Below, piece after piece: positions 37,338-44,870 of a stretch of 44,870 bases of DNA. The notes under the pieces were generated by a model. The model saw only the letters and a program-made list of their open reading frames with translations. It did no database searches and had not been told where the DNA came from. Each line of letters starts with the position of its first letter. Positions within the stretch are counted from its first letter, which is position 1. Both the position numbers and the translations under genes were made by a program. The stretch is from Campylobacter jejuni (GTDB lineage: Bacteria > Campylobacterota > Campylobacteria > Campylobacterales > Campylobacteraceae), in the NCBI RefSeq assembly GCF_002179165.1, contig NZ_NFNY01000009.1, positions 1-44,870 on the forward strand, given 5' to 3'.

Positions 37338-38390
37338 ATGAAAATTTATCATCTTTCACATACAGATCTTGATGGCTATGCTTGTCAATTTGTAGTGAAT
37401 TTTTATTTTAAAAATGTAAAATTTTATAATTCCAATTATGGAAAAGAAATCAATGAAAATTTTAATACCATTTTAAGCGATATAGAAAAAGATAATAATT
37501 TTGGGAAAGCTATTGTTTTAATCACAGATTTAAATTTAACCTTAAGTCAATGCGAAGAATTTGATAAAATTTGTAAAGAAAAAAATATTAAAATCTTTTT
37601 GCTTGATCATCACCAAAGCGGCGAAGAATGTGCAAAAAAATATGATTGGTATTTGCTAGATACCAAAAGATGTGCTACAAAAATTGTTTATGATTTTTTT
37701 TCTAAAATTTGCAATGTAAATTTAGAGCTTTCAAAATTAGTCAATGTGGTTAATGCGGTAGATATTTGGCTAAATGAAGATAAAAATTTCGAGCTTGGAA
37801 AAGTCTTTTTGGGATTAATTGCCAATGCAAAAGAAATCAATCGCGTGATGTTTAAAGAAGAGCAAGTTTATTATATGTTCTTTTTATTAGAAAGAGCTAG
37901 AAAATTTATAGACAAAGAAAATTCACACGTTTTGCTTGATAATGCTACGCATTTTATCAAAAAAGATTTTTTTATTAAGCATGACGATGATACTCTTTCT
38001 AATCTAATCTCTTGTTTTGTGGTAGAAAAACTCAGCGAATTTAAAGATGAATTTAGCATAGAGTATGAAGGACATAAAGGAATTTTAACTTCAAATGTAG
38101 GCAATACTTCAGTAATTGGAAATGATTTTTTAGTTAAAAATCCTGATTATGATTTTTTTATTGATGTTAGCTCTAGGAAAACTCTAAGTTTTCGTGCAAA
38201 TGGTAAAGTTGATGTAAGCTTAATGGCTAAAAAATTAGTCGGTGGAGGAGGGCATAAAAATGCCAGCGGGGGACTTTTTACAGCCTATAAAGATAGTGCA
38301 AATTATAATTACATCAAAGCACAAATTATTGATTTGATTAAAAACAAGGAAGCAAAAAAGGAAATTTCTGATGTCGCAGTTTCACAATAA
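37338..38390 (+). CDS. DHH-family phosphoesterase
   Basis: 350 residues: HTDLDGYACQ near the N-terminus and LLDHHQSGEE (about 90-99, the DHH motif) supply metal ligands; GGGGHKNASGG (about 304-314) is the DHHA1 substrate-binding loop. This layout suits nanoRNase/oligoribonuclease or cyclic-di-nucleotide phosphodiesterase enzymes, but the N-terminal sequence is divergent, so the substrate is open. It lies eight bases after flhA and overlaps the next small gene by 20 bases. Confidence 0.85.
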   Translation: MKIYHLSHTDLDGYACQFVVNFYFKNVKFYNSNYGKEINENFNTILSDIEKDNNFGKAIVLITDLNLTLSQCEEFDKICKEKNIKIFLLDHHQSGEECAKKYDWYLLDTKRCATKIVYDFFSKICNVNLELSKLVNVVNAVDIWLNEDKNFELGKVFLGLIANAKEINRVMFKEEQVYYMFFLLERARKFIDKENSHVLLDNATHFIKKDFFIKHDDDTLSNLISCFVVEKLSEFKDEFSIEYEGHKGILTSNVGNTSVIGNDFLVKNPDYDFFIDVSSRKTLSFRANGKVDVSLMAKKLVGGGGHKNASGGLFTAYKDSANYNYIKAQIIDLIKNKEAKKEISDVAVSQ

Positions 38391-38613
38391 AAATCTAAAA
38401 GATGAATTAGAAGATTTAAGATATGAACTTAGTATAGTTTTAGAAGCTATGCTTTTATACGCTGGAGTCAAAAGAGAAAAACTAGAAGTTGCTATAGAAG
38501 CTTACATAGATAATATTGATGATGTATTGGCAAATTCCAACAAAGAAGGGGTTGATGAAATTTTAGAGGTAGTAGAGTTTTTAAAAAACAAACATAAAGA
38601 ATTCTTTATATGA
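38371..38613 (+). CDS. Small acidic helical hypothetical protein
   Basis: 80 residues, acidic and predicted mostly helical (LKDELEDLRYELSIVLEAML, then VEAYIDNIDDVLANS-like segments), no Cys, no signal peptide. Starts inside the end of the DHH gene (20-base overlap) and ends four bases into the next gene, so it is co-translated in the flhA transcript. Function unknown; from memory Cj0880c. Confidence 0.75.
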   Translation: MSQFHNKNLKDELEDLRYELSIVLEAMLLYAGVKREKLEVAIEAYIDNIDDVLANSNKEGVDEILEVVEFLKNKHKEFFI

Positions 38614-39239
38614 AAAAGATTTTTTTTCTGCTTAGTATTAGCACTTTAGCACTGGCTAATATTTATGAAAACTTTAGTGATTTTGCTTATGAAAAAAAAC
38701 CAAATAAAGATTTTAAAATTCAAGAAGTAAAATTAGTCCGTTTTTTAAAAGACAATGAAGACTGCCTTGAAATTTTAATCGAAGCAAAAAAAGTGAGGAT
38801 TATAAAAAGTTATAATGCTTGTCAAAAATTTGAAAATGATGAAAATTTCAAAGCTTTTTTAAATAAAGAATTTTTGGATCTTTATAATAATAATGGAAAA
38901 TTTGTAGATGAAAATTTACGAAATTTAAAAAATACTATGCAAGATATTATGATATATTACAAATTGCATTATTCTTTCAGTAAAGATGTTAAAGATATGA
39001 GTAAAAATCCAAATTTAAGTATTTTAAATATAGACGAAAAAAAAGGCGGAACCTTACTTTATAAAATTAATGAACAAGCTTGTGTAGGCATAGAACTTGC
39101 AAAACATAACTCAAGAATGGCGATGAGAATATATGGAATAGAAAATTTAGATAAAAAATGTAAATTGTTTATCCAATCGCCTTCTTTTAAAGATCTTTCT
39201 TATACAAGAACTGATTTTAATTGGTATTATTTAGAATAA
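38610..39239 (+). CDS. Hypothetical exported protein
   Basis: 209 residues with a signal peptide MKKIFFLLSISTLALANIYE, so periplasmic. The rest is Lys/Asn/Asp-rich without a recognised domain; Cys pairs at about 51/69 and 152/188 could form disulfides. Last gene of the flhA run; overlaps the 80-residue gene by four bases. Its 3' end overlaps a tiny opposite-strand ORF by 13 bases. Function unknown. Confidence 0.75.
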   Translation: MKKIFFLLSISTLALANIYENFSDFAYEKKPNKDFKIQEVKLVRFLKDNEDCLEILIEAKKVRIIKSYNACQKFENDENFKAFLNKEFLDLYNNNGKFVDENLRNLKNTMQDIMIYYKLHYSFSKDVKDMSKNPNLSILNIDEKKGGTLLYKINEQACVGIELAKHNSRMAMRIYGIENLDKKCKLFIQSPSFKDLSYTRTDFNWYYLE

Positions 39240-39367
39240 AAATAAGCTTTAATTTTGGCAATAAATATAGTAATGAAAGAAAATATACCCTTAGAATCAT
39301 TCTTCCCAAGTGCTTGAAACACACAAGTATCTAAATCTTTTTTTTCTTGAACGCTTAAATTCTTCAT
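39227..39367 (-). CDS. 46-residue hypothetical ORF
   Basis: Minus-strand ATG at 39367 preceded by AGAAGG ten bases upstream; encodes MKNLSVQEKKDLDTCVFQAL, then GKNDSKGIFSF and a hydrophobic end ITIFIAKIKAYFYSK. The first 25 residues look like a real small protein; the hydrophobic tail reads into the 3' end of the neighbouring gene and may be the result of truncation. No function assigned. Confidence 0.5.
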   Translation of the reverse strand: MKNLSVQEKKDLDTCVFQALGKNDSKGIFSFITIFIAKIKAYFYSK

Positions 39368-39513
39368 TAAAAATAACCTTCTAAAAATATTGCAGTTTGA
39401 AATTGTACTTAAAAAAACTTTATTTTTAGATTAATTTTTTAGTTTTAAAAAAGTTTTTTATAAATATTATTTTAAGTAGAATGATTTTTTTATATTAATA
39501 TCAGTTTATTTTA

Positions 39514-39542
39514 TTGACTTTTTGTTAAAAAATTTGTATTCT
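39514..39542 (+). promoter_or_regulatory. Sigma70-type promoter of the diheme cytochrome gene
   Basis: TTGACT (39514-39519), 17-base spacer, TATTCT (39537-39542), 35 bases ahead of the ATG. An unusually E. coli-like -35/-10 pair for Campylobacter. The ribosome site AAGGAG follows. The stretch 39368-39513 holds nothing else I recognise. Confidence 0.5.
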
Positions 39543-39577
39543 TAAGGTGCAGTTAAATTTTTTATAAGGAGTAAGCT

Positions 39578-40564
39578 ATGAAAAAAGCTTCTATGGTTTT
39601 AGCATTTTTGTTGCTTGGTAGTTGTGCTTTTGCACTGGATCAAAAACTCGAAAAAGAAAAAGGTGCAACAGGTATCAATTTGCCTAAAGCAAAATGGGTT
39701 TTACCTGAAGCAATGAATGAAGATGGCACTATCGATGAAAGTAAATTACCAAAAAATTCAAAATATAGTCAAATGGTTATATTAGGTAATAAAATTTTAA
39801 ATGAAACCACATATTATGCAGGACCTCAAGCCAAAGATCCTAAAAAAAGATTTGCAGGAAATAATCTTTCCTGTTCTAGCTGCCATGCTAATGCTGGAAC
39901 TGTTCCAAATCAAGCTGGTTTTGTTGGAATTTGGGCAAGATTTCCACAATATAATGGAAGAGCAGATAAGATCATCACTTTGCAAGATAGAATCAATGGC
40001 TGTTTTGAAAGATCTATGAATGGAAAAAGAATGCCAGATAATGCACCTGAAATGAAAGCAATGGTAACTTATATGCAATGGCTTTCTCAAGGTGTACCTG
40101 TTGGAGCAAATATAGAAGGTCAAAGTTTGCAAAAAGTCGATTATCTCTCAAGGGCTGCCGATCCTAAAAAAGGACAAAGTATTTATATGGAAAAATGTGC
40201 TGTTTGTCACCAAGAAAATGGCTTAGGCCTTAAAAATGAAGATACCGCTGGAGATTACTATATTTACCCACCACTTTGGGGAAAGGATAGTTACAATACT
40301 GGTGCTGGAATGTATCGTTTATTAAAAGCAGTATCATATATTAAAGCGAATATGCCTCAAGGAAATCCGGATTTAACACTTGAAGAAGCTTACGATGTAG
40401 CAGCTTATATGAATTCGCAAACTCGCCCAATCAAAGCAAATAGAGAAGCAGATTTTCCTGATAGAAAAGTTAAGCCTTTAGATATGGATGTGGGACCTTA
40501 TGATGATGGTTTTTCAACTACACAACATCGTTATGGTCCTTATGGTGTAATGATTAAAAAATAA
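39578..40564 (+). CDS. Periplasmic diheme c-type cytochrome
   Basis: 328 residues with a signal peptide ending CAFALDQ. Two haem-binding motifs: CSSCH (about 103-107) and CAVCH (about 207-211), each in a class I cytochrome fold; likely Met ligands include NMPQGN. It resembles the TsdA/SoxA-like diheme family found as thiosulfate dehydrogenase/tetrathionate reductase, and C. jejuni has more than one TsdA-like protein, but I see no proof of that activity. Monocistronic, between its own promoter and a strong hairpin. From memory, Cj0874c. Confidence 0.88.
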   Translation: MKKASMVLAFLLLGSCAFALDQKLEKEKGATGINLPKAKWVLPEAMNEDGTIDESKLPKNSKYSQMVILGNKILNETTYYAGPQAKDPKKRFAGNNLSCSSCHANAGTVPNQAGFVGIWARFPQYNGRADKIITLQDRINGCFERSMNGKRMPDNAPEMKAMVTYMQWLSQGVPVGANIEGQSLQKVDYLSRAADPKKGQSIYMEKCAVCHQENGLGLKNEDTAGDYYIYPPLWGKDSYNTGAGMYRLLKAVSYIKANMPQGNPDLTLEEAYDVAAYMNSQTRPIKANREADFPDRKVKPLDMDVGPYDDGFSTTQHRYGPYGVMIKK

Positions 40565-40568
40565 CACC

Positions 40569-40591
40569 AAGGCAAGGAAAATCCTTGCCTT
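40569..40591. terminator. Bidirectional terminator between the cytochrome and dsbA genes
   Basis: Perfect 10-bp stem AAGGCAAGGA/TCCTTGCCTT with an AAA loop. It starts five bases after the cytochrome stop and its right arm covers the first bases of the dsbA stop codon, so one hairpin serves two convergent genes. Confidence 0.8.
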
Positions 40592-41228
40592 ACATTTGAC
40601 TCAATTTTCTTACAATATTCTCTAAATCTTGCATGGAATTGATTTTATTAGGATTGATTTGATATTTTCCATTTACAACAAAAGCTGGAGTGCCATAAGT
40701 TTTTGCTATGTCATTTGCTTTTTGAAATTCTTTTAAAATTTCTTTAGCCTTAGGAGTTTGTAAAAATTTCAAAACTTCATCTTTTTTTATAGCCATAGCT
40801 TTTAATCCTATATCATAAAATTCATCTATACTATTAATTTTTCTTTGTTTATTTACAAAATAAGAAGTAAAATAGGCATCAGAAAGCTTATAAGAAAAAC
40901 CATCTCTATCACTAGCATCTTTATTGTTTTGCTCATCTTTAAACCTAGCGAAAGCAAAAAGTTCATTCATTTCTTTAGCAAATTCTCCATTCATCATACT
41001 TACAGGATAAAGTTTAAAATGCAATGTTGGAAAAATATCTTTAAGTTTTTCCAAAGTATCAAATTTATGATGATTATAACAATGTATACATTTATAAGAA
41101 AAAGCTTCTATGACAGAATTTTGGGAATAGGGCAAAGGTTCTTGCAAAACGACAAACTCTTCATCTGCAAAAGAAAAAGTAACAAAAAAAACTAAAATAG
41201 TAAAATTTTTTGCAATTTTTTTAAGCAT
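40590..41228 (-). CDS. dsbA: Thiol:disulfide interchange protein DsbA (paralogue 1)
   Basis: Periplasmic oxidase that introduces disulfides into folding proteins. 212 residues: signal peptide MLKKIAKNFTILVFFVTFSF, thioredoxin-fold active site CIHC (about 49-52) in EAFSYKCIHCYNHHKF, helical insertion, and the cis-Pro loop [14 protein letters not shown]. Clearly a paralogue of the DsbA at 44067-44723 (same layout, near-identical motif context). It lies downstream of astA but separated by a hairpin, so it may have its own expression. Confidence 0.93.
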   Translation of the reverse strand: MLKKIAKNFTILVFFVTFSFADEEFVVLQEPLPYSQNSVIEAFSYKCIHCYNHHKFDTLEKLKDIFPTLHFKLYPVSMMNGEFAKEMNELFAFARFKDEQNNKDASDRDGFSYKLSDAYFTSYFVNKQRKINSIDEFYDIGLKAMAIKKDEVLKFLQTPKAKEILKEFQKANDIAKTYGTPAFVVNGKYQINPNKINSMQDLENIVRKLSQM

Positions 41229-41288
41229 TATTTATCCTTTTATATATTTTAATTTTTTAAAAAAAGATTTTATTTAAAAAGGATAAAT

Positions 41289-41312
41289 AACCCAAGAAAT
41301 TTATCTTGGGTT
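41289..41312 (-). terminator. Hairpin after astA
   Basis: Nine-bp stem AACCCAAGA/TCTTGGGTT with a six-base loop, eight bases after the astA stop on the minus strand, followed by ATTTATCCTTTTT. Lies between astA and the downstream dsbA. Confidence 0.75.
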
Positions 41313-41319
41313 TTAAAAA

Positions 41320-43173
41320 TTATTTTTTAGGATTAAAAGCTTTTTCCACACTAAATGGCATAGCCTGATAGCCTGTAGTGTCTTTAAGCTGAATTTCCAC
41401 TGAAGGCTCTGTTTTGCCATATTTAATCTCTTCTATATAAGGACTCGGATCGCTTAAAAATGCTCCTGTAGAAAGATCAAATTGTGCCCCCGCAGTCGCA
41501 GAATACACAAAAAATGAATTTTTATCTTTTTGGTATTTGGTTAAAGAAGTTACAGGAGAAAACCACTCATGTCCTCTTTGTTTGCCATATTCCCAAATTT
41601 GCTCAACTTTCATATTTTTTTGATCGATTTTATAAAGAACGGCACGAGAATATTTCATCGTAGGAAATGCAGGTTGTTCCATACCTCTAGCATCGCCATT
41701 ATCAAAAGCACTTACATAAATATAGCGTTTATCTGATTTTTCATCCACCCTAAAGGCAGTGTGTTGAGTCCAAGTAAAGTCAAATCCACCTTCTTCATTT
41801 TCATAACCAGGACATTTACTATAATCATCATCACAAACGATTTTTTTACCATTTTTATCTACAGGTTGTAATAAGTATTTTTGAAATTCTTTACTCCAGC
41901 CTTTATGTGCCCCTAGTATCCATTTTACTTTTTTATCTCTACCTATTTTTATAATAGCACTTTGATGTCGGCTTGAAATGATTATACTATCATCACTTGG
42001 ATCATAATCTACACTATTTACATGTGCCCAGTTTCTGCCAGCACCAGTGCCTACTATATCACCAAATTCATCACTTTCATCCATTTTAGCTAATTCTTCA
42101 GCACTCATGGTTTGTCCCGCTTTAGAAGCATCGATATTCAAACAAACCGCACCTTGATCAAGCACTTTTAAAACATTGCTTCTATAAGGATCTAAAATTT
42201 CAAAAAGTCTAAATTCATCGACCACATTGCCGTCTTTATCAAGCTCTACAATCACATCTCTAACGGTGCGAACATTTTTACCATCAGGGCGTTTATAATT
42301 CGACGAGCCCACTCTTAAGAAATAATGTCCATTTTGTGCCACATCAAAAGAGTGTGAAAAATCATTATAGCCAAGTGGCAAAGGGCGATTAAAGATTTCT
42401 CTACCCATAATATCGTATTTTACATATCTTTGTCCAAAGCCCCAAGTTAAAGCACCATCATCATTTTGCTGAAAGCCCATCATAACACCGGCATTATAAG
42501 CATTTCCCAGATCAAAAATAGGATTAGCAAGCATATACCATCTGACATCCCCTGTTGTATCGATGATGAAATTTTGCGGTTGATAATTCCACTCTAAAGC
42601 ACCACCTGCAGGGTTATTCCAAACCGCTCTTGTGCCTTGTCCGCTTTTTGGCTGAAAATTATTTACTAAATAAAGTCTGTCTTTAAATTCCTTATCGACT
42701 TTTTTAACCTCTATACTTGAGAACATAGCACCTTTTTGTCCCGGTAGACCACTTACCTCATTATAAATTGGTGGAGCATAAAGCTTATAAGTTTCTTTTA
42801 CTTTTTCTATCTTGCCATTATCGTTTTTTGTATAGCTTACATGAATAGTATTATAATAATCTGGATAAAGTCCAAAAATAGGAATACCTGCATGAGTTTT
42901 TAAAAGCTTATCAGAAACTTTATAGCTTAAAGCTTGTCCATTAGGTTTTGGTTCTATGCTTACACTTGCATCGCTTAAAACATAACCCCCATTACGAATA
43001 ATCGCAGTTAATGGAGCTATTTTATAAGGATTCATAATCACTTCACCGATTTTACCGCTAATAGTATAATCAAGCTTTGCACCACTTGGACCACCGATAG
43101 CCATTAAAGCATTTGGAGCGAGTAGGGTAGAACCTGCTAAAAGTACCATACAAAGAGTTTTGCTAAGTCTCAT
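41320..43173 (-). CDS. astA: Arylsulfate sulfotransferase
   Basis: Periplasmic enzyme moving sulfate from a phenolic sulfate donor to another phenol. 617 residues with a signal peptide ending ALMA, beta-propeller-like WRM/TGDVRWYML repeats, and the catalytic-His region FTWTQHTAF (His about 470), which aligns with the transient sulfo-His of E. coli AssT. A Cys pair CDDDYSKC (about 445/452) corresponds to the structural disulfide of AssT. Intact and full length; from memory it is broken in NCTC 11168. Sits after dsbA and dsbB like the assT-dsbL-dsbI systems of uropathogenic E. coli. Confidence 0.95.
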   Translation of the reverse strand: MRLSKTLCMVLLAGSTLLAPNALMAIGGPSGAKLDYTISGKIGEVIMNPYKIAPLTAIIRNGGYVLSDASVSIEPKPNGQALSYKVSDKLLKTHAGIPIFGLYPDYYNTIHVSYTKNDNGKIEKVKETYKLYAPPIYNEVSGLPGQKGAMFSSIEVKKVDKEFKDRLYLVNNFQPKSGQGTRAVWNNPAGGALEWNYQPQNFIIDTTGDVRWYMLANPIFDLGNAYNAGVMMGFQQNDDGALTWGFGQRYVKYDIMGREIFNRPLPLGYNDFSHSFDVAQNGHYFLRVGSSNYKRPDGKNVRTVRDVIVELDKDGNVVDEFRLFEILDPYRSNVLKVLDQGAVCLNIDASKAGQTMSAEELAKMDESDEFGDIVGTGAGRNWAHVNSVDYDPSDDSIIISSRHQSAIIKIGRDKKVKWILGAHKGWSKEFQKYLLQPVDKNGKKIVCDDDYSKCPGYENEEGGFDFTWTQHTAFRVDEKSDKRYIYVSAFDNGDARGMEQPAFPTMKYSRAVLYKIDQKNMKVEQIWEYGKQRGHEWFSPVTSLTKYQKDKNSFFVYSATAGAQFDLSTGAFLSDPSPYIEEIKYGKTEPSVEIQLKDTTGYQAMPFSVEKAFNPKK

Positions 43174-43231
43174 AATTTATCCTTTTAAAAATTATTTTAA
43201 ACTATCCTTAAATAGCTTAATAAAATTTTTT

Positions 43232-43256
43232 AAGATACAGCTCTAAGCTGTATCTT
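43232..43256 (-). terminator. Hairpin between dsbB and astA
   Basis: Eleven-bp stem AAGATACAGCT/AGCTGTATCTT with a three-base loop, four bases beyond the dsbB stop. On the minus strand it is followed by AAAAAATTTT, so it may terminate partly or cap a processed message. Confidence 0.7.
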
Positions 43257-43260
43257 TGAG

Positions 43261-44058
43261 TTAATTTGCAATATTTTGTATTGGCATAGTAACGCTAGTA
43301 TTATTATCATTAGCATTTTGAACGCCTGCAGGTTCGCCCAAAATTTTAAGTAATGCAACAAAAACAATAACCAACACCGCAGTAACAAATCTTGCTTTTG
43401 ATCTACTCTTATCTAAAACATAAGAAGCAAACATAGCAAAAAGTGCAACAAAACAAGCCAAAAAGGCCAAAAGACAACAAATTGCCATATTTAAAAATTC
43501 CCATTTAGGTATTAAATACCAACCATTACTATAAAGCCCATTTTCAAAATCAGGCGGAGTTCCCACGAAAAACTTTTGAAAAGCATTAAGCGTACTATAA
43601 GCTTCTTCAGGGACTACAGGAGTATCCATTCCACATTCACCCGTAGGTAAAAACCAACCTGGAGCTAACTCATGTAAAGGTAAATTAAATGGATAAATAG
43701 GAATTTCACGACATCCATCAACACCTGCAAAAGGATTTCCCATATGCACCACTTCATGGATATGATTTAAGGTTAAACAATGCTCAATTCCTAACCAAAT
43801 TCCATAAAATCCCAATGTATAACCAAAAATTTTAAGCACATGGTTTCTTGGACTTATCAATACTATAAGCCCGCCTAAAGCCATGGTTAGCATATCAAAG
43901 CGGATATAAACGCATTGTTCGCAAGGCTCCATATAAAGATATTCTTGAAATAAAAAGTGGGCTATAAAGGTAAGTCCCACTGTCACAACTATCATCAAGA
44001 CCCAAGGAAATCTTGAGTCTTGCCATCTTGCAATTTTATTAATAGGACAACTTGACAT
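43261..44058 (-). CDS. dsbB: Disulfide-bond oxidoreductase DsbB (DsbI-like)
   Basis: Inner-membrane quinone-linked partner that re-oxidises DsbA. 265 residues with about five helices: first Cys pair in [12 protein letters not shown] (CxxC, about 43-46), second pair in a long periplasmic loop ([11 protein letters not shown] and TGECGMD, about 115 and 143). It is longer than E. coli DsbB (176), with an extra periplasmic segment and helix, as in DsbI-type proteins. Starts eight bases after the upstream dsbA stop. Confidence 0.92.
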   Translation of the reverse strand: MSSCPINKIARWQDSRFPWVLMIVVTVGLTFIAHFLFQEYLYMEPCEQCVYIRFDMLTMALGGLIVLISPRNHVLKIFGYTLGFYGIWLGIEHCLTLNHIHEVVHMGNPFAGVDGCREIPIYPFNLPLHELAPGWFLPTGECGMDTPVVPEEAYSTLNAFQKFFVGTPPDFENGLYSNGWYLIPKWEFLNMAICCLLAFLACFVALFAMFASYVLDKSRSKARFVTAVLVIVFVALLKILGEPAGVQNANDNNTSVTMPIQNIAN

Positions 44059-44066
44059 TATAAATC

Positions 44067-44723
44067 CTATTTTTTACTTAATTCATCGATTATATTAATC
44101 AAAGCTTCGGGTGAAGTGATGGCTTGTGGGATAATTTGATATTTACCATTTACTACAAAACCTGGAGTTCCATAATTTTGAGAAATAGGATTAGCGATCT
44201 CATAAGCTTTTAAAAGTTCTGTTGCTTCTGGGGTTTTCAAAAATGCTTCTAAATCTGCCTTGCTAATACCCATAGCTTTTAAGCCTACATTATAAAAAGC
44301 TTCAGGATCTTTTCCTGCACCCCATCTTTGCTTTTTCTTAAAATAAGCATTAAAATAAGCATCTGCTGCTTTATGTGTTAAACTATTTTTATCCACAGGG
44401 CTTATATTTGCAGCTTTGTCTTTTGCTTGCGCATAAGCAAAAATTTCATTTGCTTGCTTTCCATAATCCCCCAAACCAACTGGATAGAATTTGTATTCTA
44501 AATTTGGTAATTTTTCTTTCACTTTTGCAAGAGTGTTAAATTTATGATGATCATAACAATGCGTACAACGATAAGAAAAAACTTCTATAACAGAATTATT
44601 TGCATTTGCAATTGGTGTTTGAAGGGTGATATACTCTTTACCTTCACTTAGTGCATTTGCACTCATACCTACTAAAAATGCCATAAGTAGCATAGGCTTT
44701 TGTAATTTTTTGAATAACAACAT
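44067..44723 (-). CDS. dsbA: Thiol:disulfide interchange protein DsbA (paralogue 2, DsbL-like)
   Basis: 218 residues, periplasmic. Signal peptide [20 protein letters not shown] (cleavage near SANALS), active site CTHC (about 53-56) in [15 protein letters not shown], and cis-Pro loop [14 protein letters not shown]. First gene of the dsbA-dsbB-astA run and the probable dedicated oxidase for AstA, by analogy with DsbL. Ribosome site AAAGGAG. The leader carries a perfect hairpin (44749-44771). Confidence 0.93.
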   Translation of the reverse strand: MLLFKKLQKPMLLMAFLVGMSANALSEGKEYITLQTPIANANNSVIEVFSYRCTHCYDHHKFNTLAKVKEKLPNLEYKFYPVGLGDYGKQANEIFAYAQAKDKAANISPVDKNSLTHKAADAYFNAYFKKKQRWGAGKDPEAFYNVGLKAMGISKADLEAFLKTPEATELLKAYEIANPISQNYGTPGFVVNGKYQIIPQAITSPEALINIIDELSKK

Positions 44724-44748
44724 AATTTTCTCCTTTAAAAATGATTTT

Positions 44749-44771
44749 AACCTAATAATCTTTATTAGGTT
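44749..44771. promoter_or_regulatory. Perfect hairpin in the dsbA leader
   Basis: Ten-bp stem AACCTAATAA/TTATTAGGTT with a three-base loop, 26 bases upstream of the dsbA start. On the plus strand it is followed by TTTTATTTG (terminator-like); on the minus strand it lies in the expected 5' leader, between a -10-like TATAAT (44791-44786) and the ribosome site. Could be an operator, an attenuator or a terminator for plus-strand transcription. Confidence 0.5.
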
Positions 44772-44785
44772 TTTATTTGTAAATA

Positions 44786-44791
44786 ATTATA
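44786..44791 (-). promoter_or_regulatory. -10 box of the dsbA-dsbB-astA unit
   Basis: TATAAT on the minus strand (context GTTTTATAATTATT), 63 bases ahead of the dsbA start codon, upstream of the leader hairpin. Confidence 0.45.
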
Positions 44792-44870
44792 AAACTATTT
44801 ATATAAAATTATTCTTAATAAGTATCTCTAAATTTTAAAGACAATTTTATTTTTCAAAAAATAAAAAAAG

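Noticed and set aside
1-44870. Phase-variable homopolymer G/C tracts
   Set aside because: None of the long G or C runs typical of C. jejuni contingency genes was seen; the longest noticed are only about five bases.
1-44870. Insertion sequences, integrases, prophage or toxin-antitoxin genes
   Set aside because: No transposase, integrase, phage structural or toxin-like product is among the coding regions.

Overview
The window is AT-rich, densely packed DNA from an epsilonproteobacterium, almost certainly Campylobacter jejuni or a very close relative. This rests on the gene content and order (trmA, acnB, ogt, metG, fbp, mobB, gltX, psd, hemL, folD, lepB, then flgL, ftsK, rpsO, flhA and an astA/dsb cluster), on sigma54 and sigma28 flagellar promoters, and on a CRISPR repeat that nearly matches the C. 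jejuni type II-C repeat as I remember it. From memory, positions 1-27482 follow the NCTC 11168 order Cj0831c-Cj0856, while 28436-44723 look like Cj0887c-Cj0864 in the opposite orientation. The junction would then lie between lepB and flgL.

Region 1 (1-7480) holds a minus-strand run: a secreted ankyrin-repeat protein, a short-chain dehydrogenase, an NhaC-type antiporter and trmA, joined by ATGA stop/start overlaps, with acnB upstream. Region 2 (7545-9460) holds ogt, then what looks like an accessory pair: an EF-hand protein and a small exported peptide gene broken by an in-frame TAA. A sigma28 (FliA)-type promoter lies upstream of the pair. Region 3 (9461-19514) holds housekeeping genes (a MurF-N-like protein, metG, fbp, mobB, a lipoprotein, slt, a YggT protein, gltX, a metallophosphoesterase, psd). 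Region 4 (19665-27482) holds a FlhB-C-like/FliK-like flagellar pair, an MFS transporter, an AtpI-like protein, hemL, a cytochrome c, folD and lepB.

Region 5 (27483-28435) is the most interesting: nearly 1 kb without a protein gene. It carries tRNA-Leu(CAA), a minus-strand tracrRNA-like sequence closely matching the C. jejuni Cas9 tracrRNA, a single 36-nt CRISPR repeat about 70 nt upstream of it on the same strand, and the sigma54 promoter of flgL. No cas gene is in the window. Repeat and anti-repeat share the same base change relative to the usual C. jejuni pair, so they still pair perfectly. This is an orphan CRISPR/tracrRNA unit whose layout resembles a natural single-guide RNA.

Region 6 (28436-39239) holds flgL, ftsK (apparently with a non-ATG start), a 560-nt gap, rpsO, an Rrf2 regulator overlapping flhA, a DHH phosphoesterase and two small hypothetical genes. 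Region 7 (39227-44870) holds a small ORF, a diheme cytochrome c, and a minus-strand cluster dsbA-dsbB-astA-dsbA: an intact arylsulfate sulfotransferase with its own disulfide-forming partners, each gene followed by a hairpin.
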